Assembly (NCBI RefSeq): GCF_020906275.1
Contig: NZ_CP086727.1
Span: forward strand, 1,674,001-1,738,000
Direction of reading: 5' to 3'
Length of the DNA stretch: 64,000 nt
Source of the DNA: Parasphingorhabdus litoris DSM 22379
GTDB taxonomy: Bacteria > Pseudomonadota > Alphaproteobacteria > Sphingomonadales > Sphingomonadaceae
In this document: one piece after another, positions 1 through 9,059 of the stretch
How positions within the stretch are numbered: the stretch's first letter is position 1
Layout of the letters: each line of letters starts with the position of its first letter
The notes under the pieces: generated by a model
Database searches by the model: none
Seen by the model: the letters and a program-made list of their open reading frames with translations, nothing else
What the model was told of the DNA's origin: nothing
Position numbers and translations under genes: made by a program

Positions 1-2
1 TC

Positions 3-1934
3 GGAACCTCGCCTGGTTACCCACCGCTGCAAGGGCCAGGTGGTGCACGCCTCGGCGGTGGATTCACAATTGACCCAAATAACCCGGGGGCGCAGGTATT
101 TGCTGATCAAATCGGTCTGACCACTCCTATTGCGGGACCAATTGGCGTGTTCCTGTGGCGGCCCTTCGGTAATCTGGGCAATCCAACAGACCCGGGTCGC
201 GGTTCAGGACGTCAAACCGCGAATAACAAGGCTTTCCGGATATCGGGGACGCTGGAGAAAGACTTTTCAGATACCTTCCGTGGCCAATTATCAATGACCT
301 GGGCCAATTATGAGCGCCGCCGCAGTTCACCCGGCGTCGTCGGTTCCCGTCTGCAAGATGCGCTTAACGGTCTGGGCGGCGCAGATTGTGATCCAGCAAC
401 TGGAACTCCGGGCGTTGGAGGATGTCAGTGGTTCAATCCTTTCATCAACGCGGGACCTGGTAATCCGTCACTTGGATTGACGAACCCGTTTTACGTACCC
501 GGTAACGAAAATTCGACAGACCTGATCGAATTCTTGCAAATCACCAACGGGGTGGAAGAGACCGAAGACACATTTGTTGTAGATCTGATTTTCTCTGGCG
601 AGCTTGGTATCGACCTTGGTGGCGGCAATATTGGCTGGGCTGCCGGTGCACAATATCGCAAGCTTGATTTTCTCTCGCGTCCACTGACTCCAGAATCGAA
701 CCTTGATTTGAACCCTTGTGTGATCTTGGGTGATCAAAGCTGTATTGGCGGTGCGTTGGATGGTGCGGGTTCGTTCATCTTCCTCGGCGGTTCTCGGCCA
801 GAACGACTGGATCAGGACGTTAAGGCTATTTTTGTAGAAGCCGCCATTCCGTTGACCGACACACTGGAGATTACGGCCGCTGCTCGTTTTGAGGATTATG
901 GTGGATCCATTGGTTCTACCTTCAATCCAAAGGGTGCCGTGCGTTGGGAGCCGACTGACTGGTTGGTGCTAAGAGGCTCTGTCGGGACAACCTTCCGTGG
1001 TCCGTTGGCGGCACAGGTTTCCAACAATGCCAATACTTCGCTTGCGGCCATTAGCGCTGCCAATGGTAACTTCAAAGCGGTCGATATTGCCGGTAACCCA
1101 ACTGACCTTGGACCGGAAACAGCATTCAGTTACAATGTCGGTGCTGTTGTCGATTTTGGCGGGTTTAACTTCTCCGTCGACTATTGGAGTTTTGACTTTG
1201 AGGACGAGATCACCACAACTGACGCGCAGGCAATTGCCAACAATGTCGTGCCAGTGGCTGGCGGTTTGGCCGATTGTTCCAACCCGTTCGCATCCCTGAT
1301 TACCTTTGACGGTGGCGCTTGTGTTCAGGGTACGACAAACGGTACGAACATCTCCCGTATTTTGACACAGTGGGTTAACGGTCCGAAGACAAAGACATCA
1401 GGCCTGGATTTCGCTGCAAGCTATACGACTGATATAGGTCCTGGGGTTTATTCAATCGGCGTCAATGCTAGCCATATCCTGACCTATAAGGTGGGTGACT
1501 TTAATTTGAATGGCACTCTTTTGAGAGAAGGCTTCAACGCTGTCGGCCTAGCAAATCTAGACCGTTTGCCTGGTACCATCGCGCCATGGCGGGCCAATGC
1601 CTTTATCAACTATAATGTTGCTGGCCTCAACCTGCGTTATGGCGCAACCTATATCGCGCCGGTTCGCGATGAGCGCTGCGATGGCCTAGAATTCTGTGCA
1701 ACGACCAACTTTGGTGGCACGAATTTTGGCCGGAAAATCCAGAATTATACGCAGCATGACTTCCATGCCGCCTATGATCTGCCGATCAGTTCCTTTGATG
1801 CGCAGCTGCAATTCTCGATTGAAAACTTCACTAATGAGGAAGCATCGGCCGCTCGGGTGCCGTTAGGTTATAACCCGTTTGTTGGTAATCCACTGGGCCG
1901 AGTTTTCCGTCTGGGAGCGAAAATCGGATTTTAA
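3..1934 (+). CDS. TonB-dependent receptor, C-terminal part (5' end outside window)
   Basis: The frame is open from base 3 to the stop at 1932-1934, so this is the 3' part of a longer gene; the GTG at 147 is internal and is not taken as the start. The translation has alternating amphipathic beta strands separated by Gly/Asn/Asp-rich loops and ends in a terminal phenylalanine (KIGF), as outer-membrane barrels do. A strand typical of sphingomonad TonB receptors (NPKGAVRWEP, then LRGSVGTTFRGP) lies near residues 310-335. The plug domain and TonB box would lie upstream of the window. Cysteine pairs in the loops (for example CDP...GGCQW and CSNP...GACVQ) may form extracellular disulfides. The substrate cannot be told. 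No partner gene is visible downstream, where a terminator and then def follow. Confidence 0.9.
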   Translation, partial: GTSPGYPPLQGPGGARLGGGFTIDPNNPGAQVFADQIGLTTPIAGPIGVFLWRPFGNLGNPTDPGRGSGRQTANNKAFRISGTLEKDFSDTFRGQLSMTWANYERRRSSPGVVGSRLQDALNGLGGADCDPATGTPGVGGCQWFNPFINAGPGNPSLGLTNPFYVPGNENSTDLIEFLQITNGVEETEDTFVVDLIFSGELGIDLGGGNIGWAAGAQYRKLDFLSRPLTPESNLDLNPCVILGDQSCIGGALDGAGSFIFLGGSRPERLDQDVKAIFVEAAIPLTDTLEITAAARFEDYGGSIGSTFNPKGAVRWEPTDWLVLRGSVGTTFRGPLAAQVSNNANTSLAAISAANGNFKAVDIAGNPTDLGPETAFSYNVGAVVDFGGFNFSVDYWSFDFEDEITTTDAQAIANNVVPVAGGLADCSNPFASLITFDGGACVQGTTNGTNISRILTQWVNGPKTKTSGLDFAASYTTDIGPGVYSIGVNASHILTYKVGDFNLNGTLLREGFNAVGLANLDRLPGTIAPWRANAFINYNVAGLNLRYGATYIAPVRDERCDGLEFCATTNFGGTNFGRKIQNYTQHDFHAAYDLPISSFDAQLQFSIENFTNEEASAARVPLGYNPFVGNPLGRVFRLGAKIGF

Positions 1935-1955
1935 ATAGTTAGAATTTAAGTGGAG

Positions 1956-1986
1956 AAGGGCACGCCATGACCGGCGAGCCCTTTTT
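1956..1986 (+). terminator. Rho-independent terminator after the TonB receptor
   Basis: AAGGGC and GCCCTT pair around an inner GCC/GGC stem with a small internal loop, followed by a run of five T. It sits 22 bases after the receptor stop codon and separates that gene from def. Confidence 0.7.
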
Positions 1987-2049
1987 CATTTGTTTGGGAT
2001 TAACGCGGCGCTGCTTGACGAATCTGCGCAAAATACCTAAATTTCGGTC

Positions 2050-2613
2050 ATGGCTATATTACCGATCCTTGAAGTTCCCGACCCGCGTCTGAAAACTGTT
2101 TCAGAGCCAGTGACGGTGTTTGATGATGAGCTGAAAACGCTGATCGCCGATATGTTTGAAACCATGTATGACGCGCCTGGCATAGGTCTTGCGGCCATTC
2201 AGGTTGGGGTTCCCAAACGCATTTTGGTGATCGATTTGCAGGAACCAGCGCCGCATGATCACGATCATGAACATGGCGAGCATTGCGATCACGAACATGA
2301 AGTGGTCCGCGATCCGAAAGTGTTCATAAATCCTGAAATTCTCAACCCTTCAGAAGATTTGAACGTCTATAGCGAAGGCTGCCTGTCGGTGCCTGAGCAA
2401 TATGCGGATGTCGAACGCCCGGCAACTATCACTGCGCGTTGGCAGGACGAAACGGGCAAGCAATATGAAGAAGAGATGGATGGCCTGCTCGCCACCTGTC
2501 TGCAGCATGAGATGGATCATCTCGAAGGTATCCTGTTCATCGACCATCTTTCTCGCCTGAAACGGCAGATGGTGCTGAAGAAACTGGCCAAGCATCGCAA
2601 GGAAGCGGCTTAA
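2050..2613 (+). CDS. def: Peptide deformylase with a His-rich insertion
   Basis: Removes the N-terminal formyl group from nascent proteins in the cytoplasm. All three family motifs are present: GIGLAAIQ at residues 44-51, EGCLS at 109-113 (Cys111 is the metal ligand) and QHEMDH at 152-157 (His153 and His157 ligands, Glu154 catalytic). The length of 187 aa is slightly above the usual 165-175. The excess is explained by a 16-residue block at 69-84, between motifs I and II, made almost only of His, Asp and Glu with one Cys (seven His). The rest of the fold looks ordinary. The gene stands alone between a terminator and rmuC. The identification is secure; a metal-binding role for the insertion is inference. 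Confidence 0.97.
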   Translation: MAILPILEVPDPRLKTVSEPVTVFDDELKTLIADMFETMYDAPGIGLAAIQVGVPKRILVIDLQEPAPHDHDHEHGEHCDHEHEVVRDPKVFINPEILNPSEDLNVYSEGCLSVPEQYADVERPATITARWQDETGKQYEEEMDGLLATCLQHEMDHLEGILFIDHLSRLKRQMVLKKLAKHRKEAA

Positions 2614-2718
2614 GCCTTAAACGCTTTGCGGCCTGTTCCACCTAACAGCCAAAGGGCTATTGCATGTGAGGCAATGGCAGTCTAAGTTCTCCTTTCGTTC
2701 CATCTGAAAGGATCTGTT

Positions 2719-4110
2719 TTGGACGCTATTGTTGCTCTCCTCATTGCCATCGTAACCTTGCTCATCGGCCTGGCTACAGGCTGGTTTGTCGGCGGGCGGG
2801 CTGCAGCTGCGGCAACCAAAGCGGCGGAAGAAACGACGGCTTCGCTGCGCGGGATGCTCGACGGGGTTCAGGAAGAACGGGACGCGGCGCGAGCAGAGCG
2901 TGACACGATCCGGGAAGACCGCGACCAGGCCCGGCAGTTGCTTGCTTCATTGGAAGCAGATGCCCGCAATCACGAGAAGCAATTGCAGCAATTGGTCGAG
3001 GCCAAGGAATCCCTTTCCGCACAATTTTCAGAAGTCGGGGCAAAGATGCTCGAAACGGCACAGCGGCAATTTCTCGAACGGGCAGATCAGCGATTTGATC
3101 AAGCGAATGAGAAAGGCGGAGAGAAAATTGCGAAACTGCTTCAGCCGGTGCATCAACGGCTCGCGACCTATGAAGAATCGATCAAGAAGATTGAGAAAGA
3201 ACGCACCGAATCCTACGCCGGAATTACAGCGACGATTGAGCAGGTACGGCAGGGGCAGGACAGGGTGCAACAGGAAGCAGCGCGGCTCGTCAACAGCCTG
3301 CGCAACGCCCCCAAATCGCGGGGGCGTTGGGGCGAACAACAGCTTAAAAATGTGCTCGAAACTTGCGGCTTGTCCGAACATACTGACTTTGTCACAGAGC
3401 ACAGCATCGATACGGATGAAGGGCGCTTACGTCCGGATGCGGTGATCAGCGTTCCGGGTGGCCGGAAGCTGGTGATCGACGCCAAAGTTTCTCTCAACGA
3501 CTATCAGGATGCCTTTGAAGCCGAAGATGACGATGCGCGCAGCTTCGCGATGGCTCGGCATTGCAGTTCCATGAAGACCCATATCGATGGCTTGTCCAAA
3601 AAAGCCTATTGGGATCAGTTTGAGGAAGCGCCAGATTATGTGATCATGTTCGTCCCAGGCGAACATTTCCTGTCTGCTGCTCTTGAGCATGAACCAACGC
3701 TTTGGGATCATGCTTTCGAGAAAAAGGTTTTGCTCGCAACACCAACCAATCTAGTGGCCATCGCGCGCACGGTTGCGGGGGTATGGCGGCAAGAAAAAAT
3801 GGCTGCAGAAGCCAAGCAAATCGGTCAGTTGGGCAAAGAAATGTATGATCGGCTTGCCGTCGCTGGTGAGCATCTAAAACGCATGGGATCCGGTCTGGGC
3901 AGTGCAGTGGGTAATTATAATAAATTTGTCGGCAGTTTCGAACGCAACGTCATGGCAACAGGACGCAAATTTGCTGAGCTCAACGTCGAAACGGGCAAGA
4001 AGGAACTGGAGCCCGTTGCCGAGGTTGAGGCATTGCCGCGCTATTCAGGCGAGGTCGAAGCTTCGCTGATAGAAGATGATCGCGTGGTAAAGGACGAAGC
4101 GGCCGAATAG
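2719..4110 (+). CDS. rmuC: DNA recombination protein RmuC
   Basis: RmuC-family protein of 463 aa, linked in E. coli to limiting inversions at short inverted repeats. The N-terminus is one membrane anchor (about residues 3-24, ending in GWFVGG). A long charged coiled coil runs to about residue 200 with many Glu/Arg/Gln heptads. The conserved RmuC domain follows and contains SRGRWGE near 197 and RPDAVISVPGG...VIDAKVSL at about 238-260, which has the Asp and Lys of a restriction-nuclease-like core. The start is TTG at 2719, chosen because AAAGGA lies 6-8 bases upstream and the membrane anchor begins at once. Monocistronic; a convergent lipoprotein gene lies 10 bases beyond its stop. Confidence 0.95.
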   Translation: MDAIVALLIAIVTLLIGLATGWFVGGRAAAAATKAAEETTASLRGMLDGVQEERDAARAERDTIREDRDQARQLLASLEADARNHEKQLQQLVEAKESLSAQFSEVGAKMLETAQRQFLERADQRFDQANEKGGEKIAKLLQPVHQRLATYEESIKKIEKERTESYAGITATIEQVRQGQDRVQQEAARLVNSLRNAPKSRGRWGEQQLKNVLETCGLSEHTDFVTEHSIDTDEGRLRPDAVISVPGGRKLVIDAKVSLNDYQDAFEAEDDDARSFAMARHCSSMKTHIDGLSKKAYWDQFEEAPDYVIMFVPGEHFLSAALEHEPTLWDHAFEKKVLLATPTNLVAIARTVAGVWRQEKMAAEAKQIGQLGKEMYDRLAVAGEHLKRMGSGLGSAVGNYNKFVGSFERNVMATGRKFAELNVETGKKELEPVAEVEALPRYSGEVEASLIEDDRVVKDEAAE

Positions 4111-4120
4111 TGGCCTTGAT

Positions 4121-4531
4121 CTAGGTGGCCTCTGGATCCGACAATATCTCGCCACCACAGCCATTGTGATGACCGCTTCCGCTAACCGAAACTTTTACGG
4201 TATCTGCATATACGCGATCACTCATCCCATCGTTGCACTCTTCGCCAGATGTGATGGTCACGGTGATATTATCTTTGTCGGTAAAGCCTTTGATATTCCA
4301 ACCGGTTGCGGTCTTTTCCATTCGCTGAACCGCAAGACTGAAATCATTATTGCCTTCCTGTGACGTATGGATGATCTGGTCATCCTTTATTTCCACTGTC
4401 CAGCCTGGCTCTGTACCAAGGGCCTGATAGGCGGTCAGTTTTTCTTGTTCCGCAGGTTCGTTCTTTGCTTCCTCACCACATGCGACCAGCAAAACTGGCA
4501 AAAATGGTGCAGTTAACAGTGCTTTTCTCAT
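4121..4531 (-). CDS. Small lipoprotein (COG3650-like)
   Basis: Taken from the Met at 4531, giving 136 aa. The start is basic (MRKALL), followed by a hydrophobic stretch and a lipobox LLVAC, so export and lipidation at that Cys are expected. A Glu/Lys-rich linker leads to a globular part with YQALGTEPGW, which resembles the N-terminal motif of COG3650-type envelope proteins of unknown function. Three later cysteines (EEC, and NGCGG near the C-terminus) may form a disulfide. A TTG further upstream at 4588 would also keep the frame open but would bury the signal peptide, so it was not used. Convergent with rmuC. No function is assigned. Confidence 0.75.
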   Translation of the reverse strand: MRKALLTAPFLPVLLVACGEEAKNEPAEQEKLTAYQALGTEPGWTVEIKDDQIIHTSQEGNNDFSLAVQRMEKTATGWNIKGFTDKDNITVTITSGEECNDGMSDRVYADTVKVSVSGSGHHNGCGGEILSDPEAT

Positions 4532-4588
4532 ATATCTGTCTCCCCCAGGAAACAGAATAACATATTGGCGAAATTTGCCAATCGGCAA

Positions 4589-5401
4589 TTAAGAACGCCG
4601 CTGGTTGAGCACCTCATAGGCCATCACGGCGCTTGCAACCGCGGCGTTAAGGCTATCTGCTTTCCCCATCATCGGCATCTTTACCAGGACATCACAGGCA
4701 GTTTCATAATCATGGGGCAGGCCTTGCGCTTCATTTCCGATCAGCAGAAAAGTGGGGGCGTCGTAGCGAACGGCTTGATAATCCTTATCCGTGTTCAAAC
4801 TGGTTCCAACCAATTGCCCGTTTCCGGAACGCCGCCAATCGAGAAACTCTTGCCAAGGTGCTTGTGCGATTTGCTGTGTAAAGACGGCCCCCATGCTGGC
4901 GCGAACGGCTTCAACGGAAAAGGGATCAACGCAATCATCAATTAATATAAGCCCGCCAGCGCCAACTGCATCGCCGGTTCGCAATATCGTGCCCAAATTG
5001 CCGGGATCACGCAGGGCCTGCGCGACCAGCCAAATATCTGACGCGCTGCGATCGAGGTCGGGTAGGGGGGTAGGGTGATCCTCATATATGCCGATAATCG
5101 ATTGCGGATTGGATTTGCCCGATAGCTTGGCGATAATTGCCTCGCTGGTTTCGATCACTTCGCCGCCCGCAGCAAAGGTCGCCGCTTCGATTTTCTGCGC
5201 GAGCGGATGAAGCTCCGTTCCTTCGACAACCACGAGTAATTTCGGCGTTTTTCCCGCATCGAGCGCCTCGGTCAGAATCCGCAGACCTTCAGCGAGAAAA
5301 TGGCCTTCCCGTTTGCGATGCTTTTTCTCTCGCAAGCTCTTGAGTCGTTTTATTGTCGGATTGGAAAAACCGGTTATCTGACGGCGTTCAGGCAAAGACA
5401 C
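4589..5401 (-). CDS. SpoU/TrmH-family RNA 2'-O-methyltransferase
   Basis: SPOUT methyltransferase that transfers a methyl group from S-adenosylmethionine to a ribose 2'-OH of rRNA or tRNA. The three SpoU motifs are visible, numbered from the TTG at 5410: NLGTILRT at 139-145 (Asn and Arg are catalytic), IGNEAQGL at 224-231 and SLNAAVA at 253-259, which form the knotted cofactor site. The first 100 residues match the L7Ae-like substrate-binding domain (KREGHFLAEG). The length of about 270 aa fits RlmB-like or TsnR-like members, but the exact target cannot be read from sequence. GTG at 5401 is preferred because GAGG lies 9 bases upstream; a TTG at 5410 overlapping the HPr stop is the alternative. 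Last gene of the PTS cluster, overlapping or abutting the HPr gene. Confidence 0.93.
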   Translation of the reverse strand: MSLPERRQITGFSNPTIKRLKSLREKKHRKREGHFLAEGLRILTEALDAGKTPKLLVVVEGTELHPLAQKIEAATFAAGGEVIETSEAIIAKLSGKSNPQSIIGIYEDHPTPLPDLDRSASDIWLVAQALRDPGNLGTILRTGDAVGAGGLILIDDCVDPFSVEAVRASMGAVFTQQIAQAPWQEFLDWRRSGNGQLVGTSLNTDKDYQAVRYDAPTFLLIGNEAQGLPHDYETACDVLVKMPMMGKADSLNAAVASAVMAYEVLNQRRS

Positions 5402-5406
5402 GGATA

Positions 5407-5685
5407 TCAATCCTCGCCAAAGCCGTCGACGACCAATCCGGCAAGTTTCTCCAAAGCTGTTTCAGCCTGATCACCTTCAACAATAATCTCGACGCTATCA
5501 CCTTTGGCGGCACCCAGCATCATTAATCCCATGATCGAGGTGCCGGTTACTTCGGTTCCATCCTTGCCAACTTTAACCGAAAGTCCTTCGGGCAATTTGC
5601 TGACATAGGTAACAAATTTCGCGCTGGCCCTGGCGTGGAGCCCGCGATTGTTGGTGATGGCGACAGTCTTGCGATGCTCGCTCAC
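5407..5685 (-). CDS. ptsH: HPr phosphocarrier protein
   Basis: Small PTS phosphocarrier of 91 aa. It has the phospho-accepting His17 in RGLHARA and the regulatory Ser50 in TSIMGLMML, the site that HPr kinase modifies. The GTG start at 5685 is fixed by a 4-base GTGA overlap with the stop of the EIIA gene; longer readings run into that gene in another frame. It lies in the order hprK-rapZ-EIIA-HPr. No sugar-specific EIIB/EIIC permease is nearby, so the role expected from other alphaproteobacteria is regulatory, with phosphate passing from EI (PtsI, not in this window) through HPr to EIIA. Confidence 0.96.
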   Translation of the reverse strand: MSEHRKTVAITNNRGLHARASAKFVTYVSKLPEGLSVKVGKDGTEVTGTSIMGLMMLGAAKGDSVEIIVEGDQAETALEKLAGLVVDGFGED

Positions 5686-6086
5686 GCATCGCTTCCCAAA
5701 ATTTCGGAGGCGACGCTGATATATTTCTGTCCTGCCTCTTTGGCCGCGGCGACGGCATCGCTCACGTCCATGCATTTGCGTGCGCCATCAAGGCGGATCA
5801 GCATGGGCAAGTTCACGCCGGCTATGACCTCAACCTTGCCCTTGTCCATGAGTGAAATGGCAAGATTGGAGGGGGTTCCGCCAAATAAATCGGTGAGAAT
5901 GATGACCCCTTTGCCGCCATCTACTTTTTCGATCGAGTCAGCAATTTCCTGGCGCCGGTGTTCCATGTCATCATGGGGGCCGATGCAAACCGACATAATT
6001 GCCTTTTGCGGTCCAACAACATGTTCCATCGCCGTAACAAACTCAACCGCCAGACTACCGTGGGTAACAAGAACCAAACCGATCAT
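5682..6086 (-). CDS. PTS EIIA component, mannose (EIIA-Man) family
   Basis: EIIA-Man-type protein of 134 aa. The phosphorylated histidine is His9 in LVTHGSLA. The ILTDLFGGTPSN motif near residues 63-74 and VIAGVNLPML near 87-96 are typical of the family. It accepts phosphate from HPr. With no membrane EIIC or EIIB here it is probably a regulator rather than a transporter part. It lies 5 bases downstream of rapZ and overlaps the HPr gene by 4 bases, so translation is likely coupled. Confidence 0.95.
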   Translation of the reverse strand: MIGLVLVTHGSLAVEFVTAMEHVVGPQKAIMSVCIGPHDDMEHRRQEIADSIEKVDGGKGVIILTDLFGGTPSNLAISLMDKGKVEVIAGVNLPMLIRLDGARKCMDVSDAVAAAKEAGQKYISVASEILGSDA

Positions 6087-6091
6087 TGCGA

Positions 6092-7021
6092 TTAAATATC
6101 CTTATTCCCGTTCAAATTCTGCATGTTTTCCAGCGCTTCCATTGGCCTTGACGCCAGATTGCGATGGAGGACAGTGGTCGAAAATCCTTGCTCATGCAAG
6201 CTTTTGCGAAGGGCTTCTGCAACATGTACCGATCTGTGACGCCCACCGGTACAGCCAATGCCGATATTCACATAGGCTTTTCCCGCCTTGATATATTTTG
6301 GCAAAAGAAACGCGAGCATATCTTCAAACTTCTCCATCGCTTCAGCATAAGCGGGGTCTTTGGAGATATAATCACCAACAGGCTTGTCTAAGCCTGTCAT
6401 TAATTTCAGCTCGGGGTCCCAAAACGGGTTAGATAAAAATCTGACATCGAACAGCAGGTCAATATTATTGGGCAGGCCCCGGGAAAAACCAAAGCTGGTT
6501 ATCGTGACAGTCGTGATCTTCGTATCCTGCAGCGTGAATTGCTCGCGAATTTGGTTTTGCAGATCATTGGCTGTCAAACCACTGGTATCGAGAACATGAT
6601 CCGCCCAACGCCGAAAAGGTTCGAGTTGACTGCGTTCCAGCGCGATACCGTCCTTGGCAGGGCGGTCCAGTGCCAATGGATGGCGCCGGCGCGTTTCGGA
6701 ATAGCGTCGTTCCAGCTCATCGCCAGCACAATCCAGATAGAGTGTCGATATCTGGTAATTGTCGTTCTGCTGCAGGTTTTTCACACGGTTGATCAATTTA
6801 TCTGGGTCAAAACCCCGGGTTCGACTGTCAAAGCCAAGGGCCAGCGGCGGATCTACATCATCACGTGAACTGGACGGCGGCGTGTTCAGCAGGCCTTCGA
6901 CGAGACGGATCGGAAAATTATCGACTGTCTCCCAGCCAATATCCTCGAGCGTTTTCAGAACTGTCGTTTTTCCAGCACCAGAGAGGCCCGTGACCAAAAG
7001 AACATGTTTAGTGTTCGCCAT
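6092..7021 (-). CDS. rapZ: RapZ nucleotide-binding regulator (RNase adapter family)
   Basis: P-loop protein of about 309 aa. The Walker A motif GLSGAGKT lies at residues 12-19 from the ATG at 7021, followed by ETVDNFP. The C-terminal domain carries the signature GIGCTGGRHRSV. In E. coli the family steers an sRNA to RNase E to control GlmS; in this alphaproteobacterial position next to hprK and the PTS its role is less clear. ATG at 7021 lies two bases after the hprK stop; a TTG at 7027 overlapping that stop is also possible and adds two residues. Confidence 0.95.
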   Translation of the reverse strand: MANTKHVLLVTGLSGAGKTTVLKTLEDIGWETVDNFPIRLVEGLLNTPPSSSRDDVDPPLALGFDSRTRGFDPDKLINRVKNLQQNDNYQISTLYLDCAGDELERRYSETRRRHPLALDRPAKDGIALERSQLEPFRRWADHVLDTSGLTANDLQNQIREQFTLQDTKITTVTITSFGFSRGLPNNIDLLFDVRFLSNPFWDPELKLMTGLDKPVGDYISKDPAYAEAMEKFEDMLAFLLPKYIKAGKAYVNIGIGCTGGRHRSVHVAEALRKSLHEQGFSTTVLHRNLASRPMEALENMQNLNGNKDI

Positions 7022-7023
7022 GC

Positions 7024-7470
7024 TCAATCGTCCTGCGTTTCCTGCAAAAGGCGTTGCAGCGCCTTTTCGACCTTAATTGGTGCGCTAGCTTCAGCAGGAT
7101 TGATCGTGATCGTAGGTATGGCCATGGTCATGATCGTCTCTAGTTGATTGTCCAAGGGAAAGCGTTCGGTCTTTGATTTGAGTATCACTTGCAGCCTTAA
7201 AGGGATATTTGACACATGTTTACAGTCAAAAATGCCCAAAGACCGAATTTCGATTTTTCCGGCGATCTTTGCCGGCGCGTTTAAGCGTATCTGGTTACCA
7301 TCATCGTGCAATTCAACATAGTCATCGCTGATCAGCGTTGCTCCGCGATCGATCAGACGCAGAGCAAGATCAGATTTTCCCGCTCCGGATGGGCCAGAAA
7401 GCATGATGCCAGCAGCTTGAATTGCCACACAGCTGGCATGACGCGTTTCACCAGGATTGCTGTGGGTCAT
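7024..7470 (-). CDS. hprK: HPr kinase/phosphorylase, short alphaproteobacterial form
   Basis: 148 aa, about half the length of the Firmicutes enzyme, because only the C-terminal catalytic domain is present. The P-loop GPSGAGKS is at 26-33 and LISDDYVEL at 47-54. It phosphorylates and dephosphorylates the regulatory serine of HPr; the substrate gene with an intact Ser lies three genes downstream. Its ATG overlaps the chvG stop by 4 bases (ATGA), so it is coupled to the two-component genes. This physical link of ChvG/ChvI sensing to PTS phosphorylation is conserved in alphaproteobacteria. Confidence 0.95.
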   Translation of the reverse strand: MTHSNPGETRHASCVAIQAAGIMLSGPSGAGKSDLALRLIDRGATLISDDYVELHDDGNQIRLNAPAKIAGKIEIRSLGIFDCKHVSNIPLRLQVILKSKTERFPLDNQLETIMTMAIPTITINPAEASAPIKVEKALQRLLQETQDD

Positions 7471-9059
7471 GTGGCTGGTGCCTTCGGTAGACGGATCTCG
7501 AAACAGGCACCTTTTTGACCATCTGGCCGGTCGATGGATTTGATGGTGCCTTCATGCCCCTCGATAATTGTCTTGGCAATGGCAAGGCCGAGGCCACTAT
7601 GCTTGCCGAAAGCTTCCCCCGCCGGACGATCGGAGTGGAAGCGTTTGAATATATTCTGACGCTGCTCTTCGGCAATGCCTGGGCCGGTATCGGAAATTTG
7701 GATCACGACTTCACCGGCATCTGGCGTCGCGAGAATCTCGATCAGTCCATCTTCTGGAGAAAATGAAACCGCATTATCGAGAATATTGCTGAATACGCGC
7801 TCCAATCGGTCATCATCGCCCATTATTGTGGCGACACCCCTGCCAGGGCGAGCAAAGGCGATTTTCACGCTTTCATTGGTATCTCGTTGCTCTCGGGCAG
7901 CGAGCAATTGGTCGAGCATCTGGCCTATATCGACTTTCTCAAATTTCGTTCTGGCAAGCTCGGCATCGACACGGGACGCTTCGGAAATATCATTGATCAG
8001 CCGGTCAATTCGGCGAACGTCATCATTGGCAACATCCAATAATTGTTTTCGCAGTTCCGGATCATCAACCCGGTCGAGACCTTCCAGCGCGGAACGCAAG
8101 GATGCCAGGGGGTTTTTGATTTCATGACTGACATCAGCGGCAAAAGCTTCTGTTGCATCGATCCGATAGCGCAGGGCGCCGCTCATGTCAGCGAGTGCGC
8201 GCGCGAGTTGACCAATTTCATCGCGCCGATCCGGCATGCGTGGAACGGTGATTTCTGGTGCACGGCCCAGCCGGACGCGCACTGCCGCGCGCGCAAGTTT
8301 TCTGATCGGGCGAACAATCGTGCGGGCGAGAAATAGAGAAAGAAGAACCGAGACCAACGCGGTTAGAAATATCACCAGCACGACATTGGATCGCTCTGCA
8401 CGAACAATTCGGGTAATGTCCCGCGCATTGCTAGTCAGGAGCAGACGGTGATTGCCACTGGGAACATGGGCGGCTGCAATGATGACAGGCGTGCGATCCG
8501 GAGCATAACGGACAGCGCTGTTTGGTTCCTGATCGGCAGACAGCAATTCCAGCTCTGGCCAAGCCGAAACCTGATCAATTTCTGGTTCCGCAAAGGCCGT
8601 AATTGGCGCACTGAGCACGATAAATTCTATCGATTGATCGAGCGTTCGTGCGACGTCTTTTTGCCAAGGTTGCGCTTCGGGATCTCTAAAACGATAGGTC
8701 GGTTCTGCGAGATCAAAACTATCTACAATTTTTGCACCACTATCGTCATAAAGCCGCAATCTGCTTTCCAGGTCAGTGGCAAATTTCGTGATTAGATCTT
8801 CGCGATTTTCCGGCGTCTGGCGATCGAGGGCATCGCTGATAATCTTGGTTTGAAGGCGCGCCTGGCTCAGCCGTTCATGGGTAAGCTCATCCCGGTAGTT
8901 ATCCAGATAGAACAGGCTGCCCGCCAGCAAAGCAATGGCAAGGATATTGACCGCCAGAATGCGCGTCGTCAGCGATAGCCGTGCGGACCATCGCAGTGAC
9001 AGCTCAGGATCGTCGATACTGGCTGTTGGTTTATTCGTTGTAGCGATAACCAGCCCCAT
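7467..9059 (-). CDS. chvG: Sensor histidine kinase ChvG
   Basis: Membrane histidine kinase of about 530 aa. A short cytoplasmic lead precedes TM1 ([19 protein letters not shown]). A periplasmic domain of about 170 residues follows, then TM2 ([19 protein letters not shown]). Next come HAMP, the phospho-accepting H-box [10 protein letters not shown] (His about residue 312), the N-box ILDNAV, and G-boxes DTGPGIAEE and [10 protein letters not shown]. Chosen start: ATG at 9059, overlapping the end of chvI by 29 bases. The open frame extends to 9161, but that would place 100 bases inside chvI. Partner of the adjacent ChvI. In rhizobia this pair answers acid and envelope signals; that role here is by analogy. 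Confidence 0.93.
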   Translation of the reverse strand: MGLVIATTNKPTASIDDPELSLRWSARLSLTTRILAVNILAIALLAGSLFYLDNYRDELTHERLSQARLQTKIISDALDRQTPENREDLITKFATDLESRLRLYDDSGAKIVDSFDLAEPTYRFRDPEAQPWQKDVARTLDQSIEFIVLSAPITAFAEPEIDQVSAWPELELLSADQEPNSAVRYAPDRTPVIIAAAHVPSGNHRLLLTSNARDITRIVRAERSNVVLVIFLTALVSVLLSLFLARTIVRPIRKLARAAVRVRLGRAPEITVPRMPDRRDEIGQLARALADMSGALRYRIDATEAFAADVSHEIKNPLASLRSALEGLDRVDDPELRKQLLDVANDDVRRIDRLINDISEASRVDAELARTKFEKVDIGQMLDQLLAAREQRDTNESVKIAFARPGRGVATIMGDDDRLERVFSNILDNAVSFSPEDGLIEILATPDAGEVVIQISDTGPGIAEEQRQNIFKRFHSDRPAGEAFGKHSGLGLAIAKTIIEGHEGTIKSIDRPDGQKGACFEIRLPKAPAT

